Shown here piece after piece: positions 7,591 to 15,378 of a DNA stretch of 15,501 nucleotides. Each line of letters starts with the position of its first letter. The stretch's first letter is position 1. Source of the DNA: JBATBW01 sp049662565 (GTDB taxonomy: Bacteria > Bacillota_I > Bacilli_A > Erysipelotrichales > Erysipelotrichaceae); the NCBI GenBank assembly GCA_049662565.1, contig JBATBW010000105.1, positions 1 to 15,501 of the forward strand. Reading direction: 5' to 3'. Under the pieces are notes generated by a model. The model did no database searches and was not told the origin of the DNA. It was given only the letters and a program-made list of their open reading frames with translations. Made by a program: the position numbers and the translations under genes.

Positions 7591-9986
7591 TGATCATTTT
7601 CCTTTTCGATATTTTCTAAACGGTAACTATTTGCGCCTAAATTAAGATTAGAGGAATAAGTCGCACTTAATGCCATTAAGCTAGCATCTTTAATAACTAA
7701 ACTATCGATGTTTTCATTTTTCCAACGATATTCATCATTAAGATTACCAATAACCCCACAACAAACAATATTTGGATTAGTCTTAACTTTCTTCGCGATT
7801 AATGTTCCAATTTTATACCGATTACCTTCTTCAATATCGCTAATCTTAATTCGTTTTGCTTGATAATTTGTAGTAAACACAACTAAGAAACTTTCATCAT
7901 TGAAACTTAGGGCATCAACAATTTGGTCATCACTTTTTAAATTCATCGCTTTTACTCCGCCGGCTTTTAAATTAGCAATTGGAATAAGTTCTTTATTATA
8001 ATATGTCGCATAACCATTGCTTGTGAGAAGCATAATATTGTTCTTAGGATTAATTAACACTTTAACAATTTTATCTTCACCTTTTAGTTTCATACTAATT
8101 GACAATTTACTTTTACGTTGTAATTGGTAATTATCCAAAGTTGTTTGTGTAATCATTCCTTTGTTACTTACACTAATAATATTGATATCATTACGATAGT
8201 CTTTGACAATCATAAAGTTTACTATTTTTTCATTAGGAGCAACATGAATATATGTATTGATATGTTCACCAATATCTTTCCATTTACTCTCTTGCATATC
8301 ATATATTGGTATAATACCAAAATTACCTAAACTAGTAAAAACTAATAATGAAGAAGTATTAAATGAGTTGACAATACCGATCAATTGATCATTTTCCTTT
8401 AAAGTAATACTTTCAATTGATGCATTATAACTACGTAATGAAGATTTTTTGATATATCCATCTTTAGATACACTAATCATGTATTCATCATTAGAAATTA
8501 AATCAGCTTTATCAATTACTACTTTTTCTTCTTCATCAATAATAATGCTTTGACGCTCTTTACCATATTTTTCTTTAATCACTAAAATTTCTTTCGCAAT
8601 GACTTTTTTCAAAGTTAACTCATCACTTATAATCTTTTGTAAATAAGCTTTTTCCTTTAACAATTGTTCATCTTCTTGTTGTAAAGCGACAACATCGGTC
8701 GATGTTAAACGATATAATCTTAAAGTTACAATTGCTTCTGCTTGTTCATTAGAAAATCCAAAAGCTAACATTATTCGATTTTTACTATCAGCTTTATCTT
8801 TACTAGCTCTAATTAAAGCGATAACTTCATCTAAGACACTAATTGCCTTAATTAAACCTTCTATTAAATGTAATCCTTCTTCAATCTTTTTTAATAAGTA
8901 TTCACTACGTCGATAGACACATTCTTCATAGAAATTTAAATAAGCATCAATTATATTCGATAGACTAAGTTGTTGAGGTTTTTTATCAACAATCGCTACT
9001 ACATTATAATTATAATTTACTTGTAAAGGAGTAGCCTTATATAAATAATTTAGTATTAATTCGCCATTAGCCTCTTTTTTAAGGTCAACGACAATTTTAA
9101 GACCATTACGATCACTTTCATCAATGACTTCGACAATGCCATCAACTTTTTTATTAACTCTGATTTCATCAATTTTACGAACTAAATCACTCTTAATTAC
9201 TTCATAAGGTATTTGGGTAATTACTATTTGTTGTTTTTGTTTAGTTACTAAAACTTCACATTTACTACGAACAAGAACTTTCCCTTTACCACTACTAAAG
9301 GCATCATCAATACCATCTTTACCAATGACAATACCACCAGTAGGAAAATCTGGCCCTTTAACAAATTGACGTAATTCTTCAAAAGAACAATTTGGATATT
9401 GTAGACGATAAATTAAACTATCACATACTTCTCTTAAATTATGCGGTGGAATATTAGTCGCATAACCAGCTGCAATACCAGTTGAACCATTAACTAAAAC
9501 ATTTAAGATTCGACTAGGTAGAACTGTCGGTTCATATGTCGTATCATCAAAGTTTAAAATAAAATTAACCGTTTCTTTATCAATATCACCAATAATATCC
9601 ATCGCAATCTTCGCCAAACGAGCTTCGGTATAACGCATTGCCGCCGCTGGGTCATCATCAATTGAACCATTATTACCTTGCATATCAACTAAAACTTCAT
9701 TCATTTTCCAATTTTGTGATAAACGAACCATCGCCTCATAAACACTACTATCACCATGCGGATGGTAATTACCAATAACATCCCCAACCGTTTTTACACT
9801 TTTTCGATATCCTTTATCATTAGTATTACCATTTTTATACATCGCATAAATAATTCTTCTTTGTACTGGTTTTAATCCATCACGCACATCAGGTAAAGCT
9901 CTTTCTTGAATGATATATTTAGAATAACGACCAAAACGTTCGCCAAAGACATCATCTAAATTGTTAGTTATTATTTTTTCATCCAT
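7584..9986 (-). CDS. parC: DNA topoisomerase IV subunit A
   Basis: ParC is the DNA-cutting subunit of topoisomerase IV, which with ParE decatenates daughter chromosomes. The fold begins with ALPDVRDGLKPVQRRIIYAM; counted from an upstream in-frame TTG, the catalytic tyrosine is Y121 in MRYTEARL. The quinolone-resistance region GNYHPHGDSSVYEAM keeps serine 82 and glutamate 86 (E. coli S80 and E84), so it looks wild type. The C-terminal half (about 500-800) has repeated blade-like strands such as 'LIGIVNSF' and 'KGMITQT', consistent with a DNA-wrapping beta-propeller. I chose the ATG at 9986, giving 800 residues and a two-base gap after the parE TGA. An in-frame TTG at 9992 overlaps parE by four bases; the AGGAG ribosome site is close to both. 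Sequence, length and pairing with parE distinguish it from GyrA. Confidence 0.95.
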   Translation of the reverse strand: MDEKIITNNLDDVFGERFGRYSKYIIQERALPDVRDGLKPVQRRIIYAMYKNGNTNDKGYRKSVKTVGDVIGNYHPHGDSSVYEAMVRLSQNWKMNEVLVDMQGNNGSIDDDPAAAMRYTEARLAKIAMDIIGDIDKETVNFILNFDDTTYEPTVLPSRILNVLVNGSTGIAAGYATNIPPHNLREVCDSLIYRLQYPNCSFEELRQFVKGPDFPTGGIVIGKDGIDDAFSSGKGKVLVRSKCEVLVTKQKQQIVITQIPYEVIKSDLVRKIDEIRVNKKVDGIVEVIDESDRNGLKIVVDLKKEANGELILNYLYKATPLQVNYNYNVVAIVDKKPQQLSLSNIIDAYLNFYEECVYRRSEYLLKKIEEGLHLIEGLIKAISVLDEVIALIRASKDKADSKNRIMLAFGFSNEQAEAIVTLRLYRLTSTDVVALQQEDEQLLKEKAYLQKIISDELTLKKVIAKEILVIKEKYGKERQSIIIDEEEKVVIDKADLISNDEYMISVSKDGYIKKSSLRSYNASIESITLKENDQLIGIVNSFNTSSLLVFTSLGNFGIIPIYDMQESKWKDIGEHINTYIHVAPNEKIVNFMIVKDYRNDINIISVSNKGMITQTTLDNYQLQRKSKLSISMKLKGEDKIVKVLINPKNNIMLLTSNGYATYYNKELIPIANLKAGGVKAMNLKSDDQIVDALSFNDESFLVVFTTNYQAKRIKISDIEEGNRYKIGTLIAKKVKTNPNIVCCGVIGNLNDEYRWKNENIDSLVIKDASLMALSATYSSNLNLGANSYRLENIEKENDQC

Positions 9987-9988
9987 TA

Positions 9989-11896
9989 TCAATCTTCTCC
10001 TAACTCATCATCAAAGGCAAAACATACATTATCTTCAATCCAATCTCGACGTAATGAAGGATCATCCCCCATTAGAATATCAATCTTTCTTTTAACATCA
10101 TCTTCATCTTCTATTTTTACTTGGATTAAACTACGCGTTTCAATATTCATCGTTGTTTCCCATAATTGTGAAGCATTCATTTCCCCTAGACCTTTATAAC
10201 GTTGAATGTCTAATTGTTTATATTTATTTCGTAATTGAAGTAAAGCACTTTCATCAAAGACGTATTGTTCTTTACCACCAGCTTTTACTTTATATAATGG
10301 TGGTAAAGCAATATAAACCATCCCACTTTCAATTAATGGACGCATATAATTAAAAAAGAAAGTTAATAATAAAATTTGAATATGCGCTCCATCCGTATCG
10401 GCATCGGTCATAATAACGACTTTACCATAAGCACAATCATCAACATTAAAGTCGTTACCAACACCAGCTTGTAGACAATTAATTATTGTCGCAAGTTCTT
10501 CATTCTTTTCGACATCACTTAAACTAGCTTTTTGCGTATTTAATACTTTACCACGTAATGGTAGTATCGCTTGATACTTAGAATCTCTTCCTTGTTTTGC
10601 ACTACCACCAGCTGAATCTCCTTCGACTAAGAATAATTCTCTTTTCTTTTTATCTTTACCACTAGCTGGTGACAATTTACCAGAAAGAATCTTTTCCTTA
10701 CTCGCATTCTTCTTACCTTTTCTTGCTTCATCGCGAACTTTGCGCATCGCATCTCTTACTTGAAGAGCTTTAACCATTTTTGTACATAAATTAGTCGCAA
10801 TTTCTTTATGTTCCGCTAAAAAGAAAGTTAATTGTTCAGTTATTAAATTATCGACTACTCCTTTAGCTTGCGGTGTTCCTAATTTACCTTTAGTTTGTCC
10901 TTCAAATTGTAAAAGCGATTCGTTGATTGATAATGAAACGATTGCACATAAACCTTCCCGTATTTCGGCACCTTCAAAATTACGATCTTTATCTTTCAAA
11001 AAACCATTCTTTCTCGCATATTCATTAAACACTTTAGTAAAAGCATTTTTCATTCCGGTTTCATGAGTACCACCATCCTTAGTTTCGACCATATTGACAA
11101 AACTATGAATATTTTCATCATAACCATTAGTGTAAGTAAAGGCGAAACTTACTTTGATTTCATCTCCACCATTAAAACAAACGGGTTCAAAATCCATTTT
11201 ATTTTTCATATTAAGATTTTTAATAAAATCACTTAATCCATTTTCACTATAAAACTCTTCAGTGACATTATTTACTTCATCAATTAAAACAAACTTTAAA
11301 AAAGGCAACAAATAAGAATCTTGTCTTAATTTATTATATATCGTTGAATAATTGAAAACTGTTGTCGTAAAAATTGAATTATCCGGATAAAAAGTAACTT
11401 TCGATCCGGTATGATTACTCTTACCAACTACCTTTAGTCCACTACTCTTACTACCACCATCACTAAAAGATACTTCATATAATTTATTATCTCGACTTAT
11501 TTGGACCACAACTTTGGAACATAAGGCATTAACAACACAAGCTCCTACTCCATGTAATCCCCCACTAGTTTTATAACCACTATTTTCGTCAAACTTACCA
11601 CCCGCATGGAGTTTAGTAAAGATTACTTCGGCCGCACTAAGTTTAGCACTATGCATATCAACAGGCATTCCTCGGCCATAGTCTTGAATGCTGATCCCTT
11701 TGTCCTTCAGTAAAGTAACGATTATTTCTTTACCATGACCATTCAAAGCTTCATCAATAGCGTTATCTAAAATTTCCCAAATAAGATGGTGCAATCCCTT
11801 ACTGTCAGTTGACCCAATATACATACCAGGACGTTTTCTAACCGCTTGTAAATCACCTAAAATTTGGATACTATTCGCATCATAATTATTTTTCAT
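9989..11896 (-). CDS. parE: DNA topoisomerase IV subunit B
   Basis: The 635-residue ATPase subunit of topoisomerase IV. The GHKL ATPase domain shows EILDNAIDEAL at 41-51 (E41 catalytic, N45 metal), DYGRGMP at 72-78 and GGLHGVGA at 112-119. The transducer region follows, and the TOPRIM domain carries EGDSAGG at 425-431 and DADTDGAH at 498-505; QRYKGLGEMN at 565-574 is conserved in type IIA B subunits. The N-terminus, SIQILGDLQAVRKRPGMYIGSTD, and the parC neighbour favour ParE over GyrB. It is the first gene of the long minus-strand train. Its ATG follows an AAGGTAGG ribosome site and a promoter in the divergent region shared with plsY. The stop is TGA, supporting standard code use. Confidence 0.95.
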   Translation of the reverse strand: MKNNYDANSIQILGDLQAVRKRPGMYIGSTDSKGLHHLIWEILDNAIDEALNGHGKEIIVTLLKDKGISIQDYGRGMPVDMHSAKLSAAEVIFTKLHAGGKFDENSGYKTSGGLHGVGACVVNALCSKVVVQISRDNKLYEVSFSDGGSKSSGLKVVGKSNHTGSKVTFYPDNSIFTTTVFNYSTIYNKLRQDSYLLPFLKFVLIDEVNNVTEEFYSENGLSDFIKNLNMKNKMDFEPVCFNGGDEIKVSFAFTYTNGYDENIHSFVNMVETKDGGTHETGMKNAFTKVFNEYARKNGFLKDKDRNFEGAEIREGLCAIVSLSINESLLQFEGQTKGKLGTPQAKGVVDNLITEQLTFFLAEHKEIATNLCTKMVKALQVRDAMRKVRDEARKGKKNASKEKILSGKLSPASGKDKKKRELFLVEGDSAGGSAKQGRDSKYQAILPLRGKVLNTQKASLSDVEKNEELATIINCLQAGVGNDFNVDDCAYGKVVIMTDADTDGAHIQILLLTFFFNYMRPLIESGMVYIALPPLYKVKAGGKEQYVFDESALLQLRNKYKQLDIQRYKGLGEMNASQLWETTMNIETRSLIQVKIEDEDDVKRKIDILMGDDPSLRRDWIEDNVCFAFDDELGED

Positions 11897-11918
11897 AAAA
11901 AACCTACCTTACCATATA

Positions 11919-11947
11919 AGTATACCAAATAAAGCACTAAATATAAA
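11919..11947 (-). promoter_or_regulatory. Promoter of the parE-led train
   Basis: On the minus strand a TATACT -10 box (11924-11919) is preceded by TGG, giving an extended -10. Seventeen bases upstream is TTTATA (11947-11942), a four-of-six match to the -35 consensus. Transcription would begin around 11910 and give a very short leader before the AAGGTAGG ribosome site of parE. No other promoter is needed for the downstream overlapping genes, though internal promoters cannot be ruled out. Confidence 0.6.
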
Positions 11948-11965
11948 TAAATACCGAATTAAATG

Positions 11966-11974
11966 TGCTATAAT
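11966..11974 (+). promoter_or_regulatory. plsY: Extended -10 promoter of plsY
   Basis: TGC followed directly by a perfect TATAAT (11969-11974) forms an extended -10 element. No good -35 box is seen 16-18 bases upstream, which fits extended -10 promoters. The expected transcript start is only a few bases before the AAGGTGA ribosome site (11979-11985), leaving an almost minimal leader. Confidence 0.65.
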
Positions 11975-11990
11975 TATTAAGGTGATATAT

Positions 11991-12590
11991 ATGAAGGAAA
12001 TCTTAATCGCATTATGTGCATATTTATTTGGTTCAGTACCTTGGGCTTTAGTTATTGGTAAAGTATTTTACGGAGTCGATATTCGAACTAAAGGATCAGG
12101 AAACTTAGGCGGCAGTAATGCCGGAAGAGTGTTAGGCAAAAAAGCCGGAATAAGTGTTACCTTATTAGATATTGGTAAAGCTGTTTTAGCTGTTTACTTA
12201 GGATCATTAGTAAGTTTAAATTTAGGAGCTCTATGTGGACTATTAGTCGCAATCGGGCATATTTATCCGATTTTTGCGAATTTCAAAGGTGGTAAAGCGG
12301 TTGCTACAGCTATTGGTTTCTTATTCTCTACTAGTTTTTTCTTAGGAGTAACTTATTGGTTACCACTAGGAGCCGTAATCGTATTTATCGTATTATTAAA
12401 ACTATTCAAAATGGTCGCATTATCATCAATCATGGCCTTTATCTTCGCATCAATATATGCAATATTCTTACCAGTTGATATAATAATTAAAGCGACAATA
12501 TGGACATTAACTTTAATAATAATTGTTCGACATCGCGCTAACATCTCAAGAATTATCAATCATAACGAAAATAAAGTAACTTGGCTATAA
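11991..12590 (+). CDS. plsY: Acyl-phosphate:glycerol-3-phosphate acyltransferase PlsY
   Basis: A 199-residue integral membrane enzyme that transfers the acyl group from acyl-phosphate (made by PlsX) to glycerol-3-phosphate, the first step of phospholipid synthesis in most Gram-positive bacteria. It shows the three conserved loop motifs: GSVPWALVIG near the N-terminus, GSGNLGGSNAGRVLG, and GHIYPIFANFKGGKAVAT, where GGK lies in the acyl-phosphate/phosphate-binding loop. The helices predict a five-segment membrane protein ending in a short basic tail with VRHRANI. The ATG at 11991 is preferred over an in-frame GTG at 11982 because the AAGGTGA ribosome site overlaps that GTG and is correctly spaced from the ATG. 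It is divergent from parE, as in many Firmicutes, and stands alone before its terminator. Confidence 0.95.
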   Translation: MKEILIALCAYLFGSVPWALVIGKVFYGVDIRTKGSGNLGGSNAGRVLGKKAGISVTLLDIGKAVLAVYLGSLVSLNLGALCGLLVAIGHIYPIFANFKGGKAVATAIGFLFSTSFFLGVTYWLPLGAVIVFIVLLKLFKMVALSSIMAFIFASIYAIFLPVDIIIKATIWTLTLIIIVRHRANISRIINHNENKVTWL

Positions 12591-12595
12591 AAAAA

Positions 12596-12618
12596 GGTCA
12601 TTACTTGAAGTAACAACC
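12596..12618 (-). terminator. Terminator of the purine permease gene
   Basis: On the minus strand the RNA forms a continuous 10-bp stem with a UCA triloop, two of the pairs being G-U wobbles, followed by seven Us (template A run 12589-12595). On the plus strand the same two positions become C/A mismatches, so the hairpin is much weaker in that direction. It lies 28 bases past the permease stop. Confidence 0.75.
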
Positions 12619-12619
12619 T

Positions 12620-12644
12620 AAACTTATTCATATTGGATAAGTTT
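12620..12644 (+). terminator. Terminator of plsY
   Basis: An 8-bp stem (AAACTTAT at 12620-12627, ATAAGTTT at 12637-12644) with a 9-base loop runs into a T run ending at 12648 and then ATTTT. It begins 29 bases after the plsY stop. It sits side by side with the opposite-strand terminator of the permease. Confidence 0.8.
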
Positions 12645-12646
12645 TT

Positions 12647-13966
12647 TTATTTTGTAAAAAAGTAAATCAAGAAAATAATATCTAAAACCCAAATAATAGG
12701 TTTAATATCTTTAACTTCTTTAGAACCAACTTTCGCAATAGTATAAACGATAAATCCTGTCGCAATACCATCAGAAATTGAATATGTTAACACCATCATA
12801 ATAACTGTAATAAATGAATAAGCTGCAACAGCGATATTATCCCATTCAATACCTTTTAATTGTTGAGCCATTAAAATACCAACTACAATTAAAGCCGGAG
12901 CTGTAACTGCATTAGTTACAATACTTAATACTGGTGCAAAGAAAACTGATAATAAGAATAATACCCCAGTAGTACAAGCAGTAAGACCTGTTCTACCACC
13001 AGCTGCTACACCTGATCCTGATTCAACAAATGATGTTACCGTACTTGTTCCTAAAACCGAACCAATTACTGTACCTACTGAATCCGCTAATAAAGCTTTT
13101 TCTATATTTTCCATTTCGCCATCTTCATTTACTAATCCAATGTCATTACCAACCGCAACTAAAGTTCCAGCTGTATCAAAGAAATCAACAAATAAGAATG
13201 AGAAGATAATAACAATCGCTGAACTATTACTGAATAATTCACCAAACCCAGAAGCAAAAGCTCCTACTAAACTAAAATCAAAATTCGCAGAAACAATAGC
13301 TGTCGGAACACCTGGTAATTGTGCAGAAATACCCATTAAGTTACCAATAACACCAACAACTGCCGTAATTACTAATCCCCAGAATACTGCTGCATTAACT
13401 TTTTTAGTAACTAAAACAATCGTAAGAATTAAACCAAAAATCGCAAGTAATACCGCAGGATCTTTTAAATTTCCTAAAGTAACAAAAGTCACTTCACTAC
13501 CAACAACAATACCAGCATTCTTAAACCCAATAAATGCAATAAAGAAACCAATACCAGCACCAATTGCTAATTTCATATTCTTAGGAATTGAATTAATGAT
13601 TAATTTACGAACTCCAGTAACTGAAATTAAAATAAAGATAATACCTGAAACAAATACTGCCGCCAATGCTGCATTAAATGATAATCCCATACCCATACAA
13701 GCTGTATAAGTAAATAAAGCATTAACACCCATCCCTGGAGCTAAGCCAATTGGATAATTTGCAAGTAACCCCATAATGATTGAAGATACACCCGCTGAAA
13801 TTGCAGTGGCAAGGAAAACTCCTTGAAATGACATTCCTGTTTGCGATAAAATACTAGGATTTACAAATAAAATGTAAGCCATCGCTAAGAAAGTTGTCAA
13901 CCCCGCTAACATTTCCGTTTTAACGGTTGTTTTTTTACTACTCAATTTAAATAACTTTTCGAACAT
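12647..13966 (-). CDS. NCS2-family (AzgA-type) purine permease, probably hypoxanthine/guanine
   Basis: A 439-residue membrane transporter with about 12-14 hydrophobic segments. It matches the AzgA-like branch of the NCS2 family: EMLAGLTTFLAMAYILFVNPSIL near the N-terminus, GLAPGMGVNALFTYT (NCS2 substrate-site region), FLFVDFFDTAGTLVAVG with conserved acidic residues, and GTSTVTSFVESGSGVAAGGRTGLTA. The length equals that of Bacillus PbuG, a hypoxanthine/guanine permease driven by the proton gradient. The guanine-type purine riboswitch in the leader supports guanine/hypoxanthine as substrates over adenine, though that is inference. The ATG at 13966 follows a strong AAAGGGAGG ribosome site. It is a single-gene unit between the riboswitch and its own terminator. 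Confidence 0.92.
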   Translation of the reverse strand: MFEKLFKLSSKKTTVKTEMLAGLTTFLAMAYILFVNPSILSQTGMSFQGVFLATAISAGVSSIIMGLLANYPIGLAPGMGVNALFTYTACMGMGLSFNAALAAVFVSGIIFILISVTGVRKLIINSIPKNMKLAIGAGIGFFIAFIGFKNAGIVVGSEVTFVTLGNLKDPAVLLAIFGLILTIVLVTKKVNAAVFWGLVITAVVGVIGNLMGISAQLPGVPTAIVSANFDFSLVGAFASGFGELFSNSSAIVIIFSFLFVDFFDTAGTLVAVGNDIGLVNEDGEMENIEKALLADSVGTVIGSVLGTSTVTSFVESGSGVAAGGRTGLTACTTGVLFLLSVFFAPVLSIVTNAVTAPALIVVGILMAQQLKGIEWDNIAVAAYSFITVIMMVLTYSISDGIATGFIVYTIAKVGSKEVKDIKPIIWVLDIIFLIYFFTK

Positions 13967-14004
13967 ATGTCCTCCCTTTATACTTTTTCCACCATAAATA
14001 TAAA

Positions 14005-14075
14005 TCCATAGTACCTTATTTAACGGTAAGGTGTAGAAACTCTTTCTCCCTATTAGAAAGACTATATGGTGAAAA
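14005..14075 (-). promoter_or_regulatory. Purine riboswitch, guanine/hypoxanthine class
   Basis: On the minus strand the full three-way junction of the purine aptamer is readable. P1 is CCATA (14069-14065) with TATGG (14010-14006). J1/2 is ATATAGTC. P2 is CTTTCT/AGAAAG with loop AATAGGG. J2/3 is GTTTCTAC, identical to the Bacillus xpt aptamer. P3 is CCTTA/TAAGG with loop CCGTTAAA, whose bases can make the known L2-L3 kissing contacts. In J3/1 the discriminating base of the ACTATG motif (position 74 in xpt numbering) is C, which selects guanine or hypoxanthine over adenine. No intrinsic terminator follows; only about 30 bases separate P1 from the ribosome site GGGAGG (13976-13971), so control may be translational. 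Purine binding is expected to lower permease production. Confidence 0.9.
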
Positions 14076-14084
14076 CACTTTACT

Positions 14085-14137
14085 ATTATATAATAATTAA
14101 AAAGTTATCGCTATAGAAATAATTAAATAAATGTCAA
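14085..14137 (-). promoter_or_regulatory. Promoter region of the purine permease
   Basis: A perfect TATAAT (14090-14085) sits about 10 bases upstream of the aptamer, but no good -35 box is at the proper spacing. A perfect TTGACA (14137-14132) lies further upstream and is 16 bases from a weaker TATAGC (14115-14110). Either could be used; the first would start the transcript right at the aptamer. No gene or structured element is visible in 14101-14174. Confidence 0.5.
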
Positions 14138-14182
14138 CGATATCAATAAATTCTGTGTAATCATATTAATTTAAAACTAAAA

Positions 14183-14203
14183 AGTGGGATTATGCATCCC
14201 ACT
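14183..14203 (-). terminator. Terminator of the MalY/PatB-family gene
   Basis: A perfect 8-bp stem (AGTGGGAT at 14183-14190, ATCCCACT at 14196-14203) with a five-base loop is followed on the minus strand by TTTTTAGTTTT. It starts eight bases after the stop codon at 14211. The T run lies only on the minus-strand exit side, so it acts for the leftward transcript. Confidence 0.88.
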
Positions 14204-14210
14204 ATGCTAA

Positions 14211-15374
14211 TTATTTTATTCTTTCCTCGAAAACTGTTTTAATAATATTAAGCGCTTCTATTAATTTTGACTTTTGTGTAGCAAAATCTATACGCATAAA
14301 TCCATCGGTATATTCACTAAAAACATTACCTTTGGATAATACTAACGAATATTCTCTAAATAATTTATCTAAATCTTCACTAGTTAAATACCAGTCTTTT
14401 AAATCTAAGAAAGCAAGATAAGTAGCTTCAATTTTCACTAGTTTAATCCGTAAATTATTAACACTAAAGAAATTTGTAATAATATCGGCGTTTTCACTAA
14501 TATAGCATTGAAGTTCGCTTACATAATCATCACATTGAGTATAGGCAGCACTTGCTGCAACTAAACCAAGATCTATAGCATCCATCCGAGATTTATTGTA
14601 TACATCAAGATATTTATTACGCAGTAATTCGTTTTCAATAACTACAAAACAAGTATACAATCCATGCAGATTAAATGTCTTTCCGGTTCCAGTAAACATA
14701 ACTGCATTGTTACGGTACTTTTCATCAAGCGAGAATACACTAATGTGTTTTAATTCATTAAAATAGAAATCAGAATGTATTTCATCACTTATAACTATCA
14801 CATTATTTTTTAGACAAATATCCATTATTTTTATAAGTTCTTCTTTTCTAATCGCTCTTGATATTGGATTTATAGGATTACAAATTACTAATAGTTTAGT
14901 ACTTTCATCTTTGCATAACTGTTCTAATTCATCAAAGTTAAAATTATATGTCCCTTTCGCACGATCGTAAATCATTTCATTATTAACCACTTTACGACCT
15001 ATATTTTCCGCCGTCGGCTTAAAATAATTAAATACGGGAGGTTGTACAATTATTTTATCACCAACATTAGTATATGCTTCAATCATGTTTTTAAGAGCCA
15101 CCATTGTACCATTTGTGAAACATACATAACTAGAATTTAGGTTAACTCCATAATGTCGATTATGATATTCACAAAAATGTTTTTTAGGTGAATCATAGTC
15201 CGCAATGTAAGTTAAAGCATCTTCGTTAATTTTATTGAAAAGAGCTTCTTTAATGGGAGTAGCAATTCTAAAATCTAGATCGGCTGTGCCCATAGGATAT
15301 TTAGTGCCTTTTCCTTCAGCATCCCATTTCCAGCAGTTAGTATTTGTTCTATCAAAAAGTACATCGAAATTCAT
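14211..15374 (-). CDS. MalY/PatB-family PLP-dependent aminotransferase / C-S lyase, divergent
   Basis: A 387-residue fold-type I PLP enzyme. From the ATG at 15374 it opens MNFDVLFDRTNTNCWKWD, the family's usual start. Visible sites are ADLDF at 31-35 (family VADMDF), FTNGTMVAL (cofactor loop), NPINP at 166-170, DEIHSD at 197-202 (PLP pyridine-nitrogen aspartate) and GKTFNLHGL at 231-239 with K232 as the expected Schiff-base lysine. MalY/PatB members are mostly cystathionine beta-lyases or related C-S lyases. This copy departs from consensus in several places: TGTGKTFN for the common SKTFN context, NPINPIS for NPHNPVG, and RIDFA for the C-terminal RLN motif, so its substrate may differ. An in-frame ATG at 15428 would add 18 residues, but these overlap the upstream transporter and do not resemble the family; an AAGGAAG site lies before 15374. 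It starts four bases after the transporter stop. Confidence 0.82.
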   Translation of the reverse strand: MNFDVLFDRTNTNCWKWDAEGKGTKYPMGTADLDFRIATPIKEALFNKINEDALTYIADYDSPKKHFCEYHNRHYGVNLNSSYVCFTNGTMVALKNMIEAYTNVGDKIIVQPPVFNYFKPTAENIGRKVVNNEMIYDRAKGTYNFNFDELEQLCKDESTKLLVICNPINPISRAIRKEELIKIMDICLKNNVIVISDEIHSDFYFNELKHISVFSLDEKYRNNAVMFTGTGKTFNLHGLYTCFVVIENELLRNKYLDVYNKSRMDAIDLGLVAASAAYTQCDDYVSELQCYISENADIITNFFSVNNLRIKLVKIEATYLAFLDLKDWYLTSEDLDKLFREYSLVLSKGNVFSEYTDGFMRIDFATQKSKLIEALNIIKTVFEERIK

Positions 15375-15378
15375 ATCG

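Noticed and set aside
9989..11896. Calling the B subunit gyrB
   Set aside because: The N-terminal sequence, length and the directly following parC match topoisomerase IV, and the gene is divergent from plsY as parE usually is in Firmicutes.
11982..11990. GTG start for plsY three codons upstream
   Set aside because: This GTG lies inside the AAGGTGA ribosome site that serves the ATG at 11991.
13140..13709. A 189-codon open frame on the plus strand inside the permease gene
   Set aside because: It is antisense to a clearly conserved membrane protein, is rich in proline, threonine and lysine in the way expected from reversed hydrophobic codons, and has no family resemblance.
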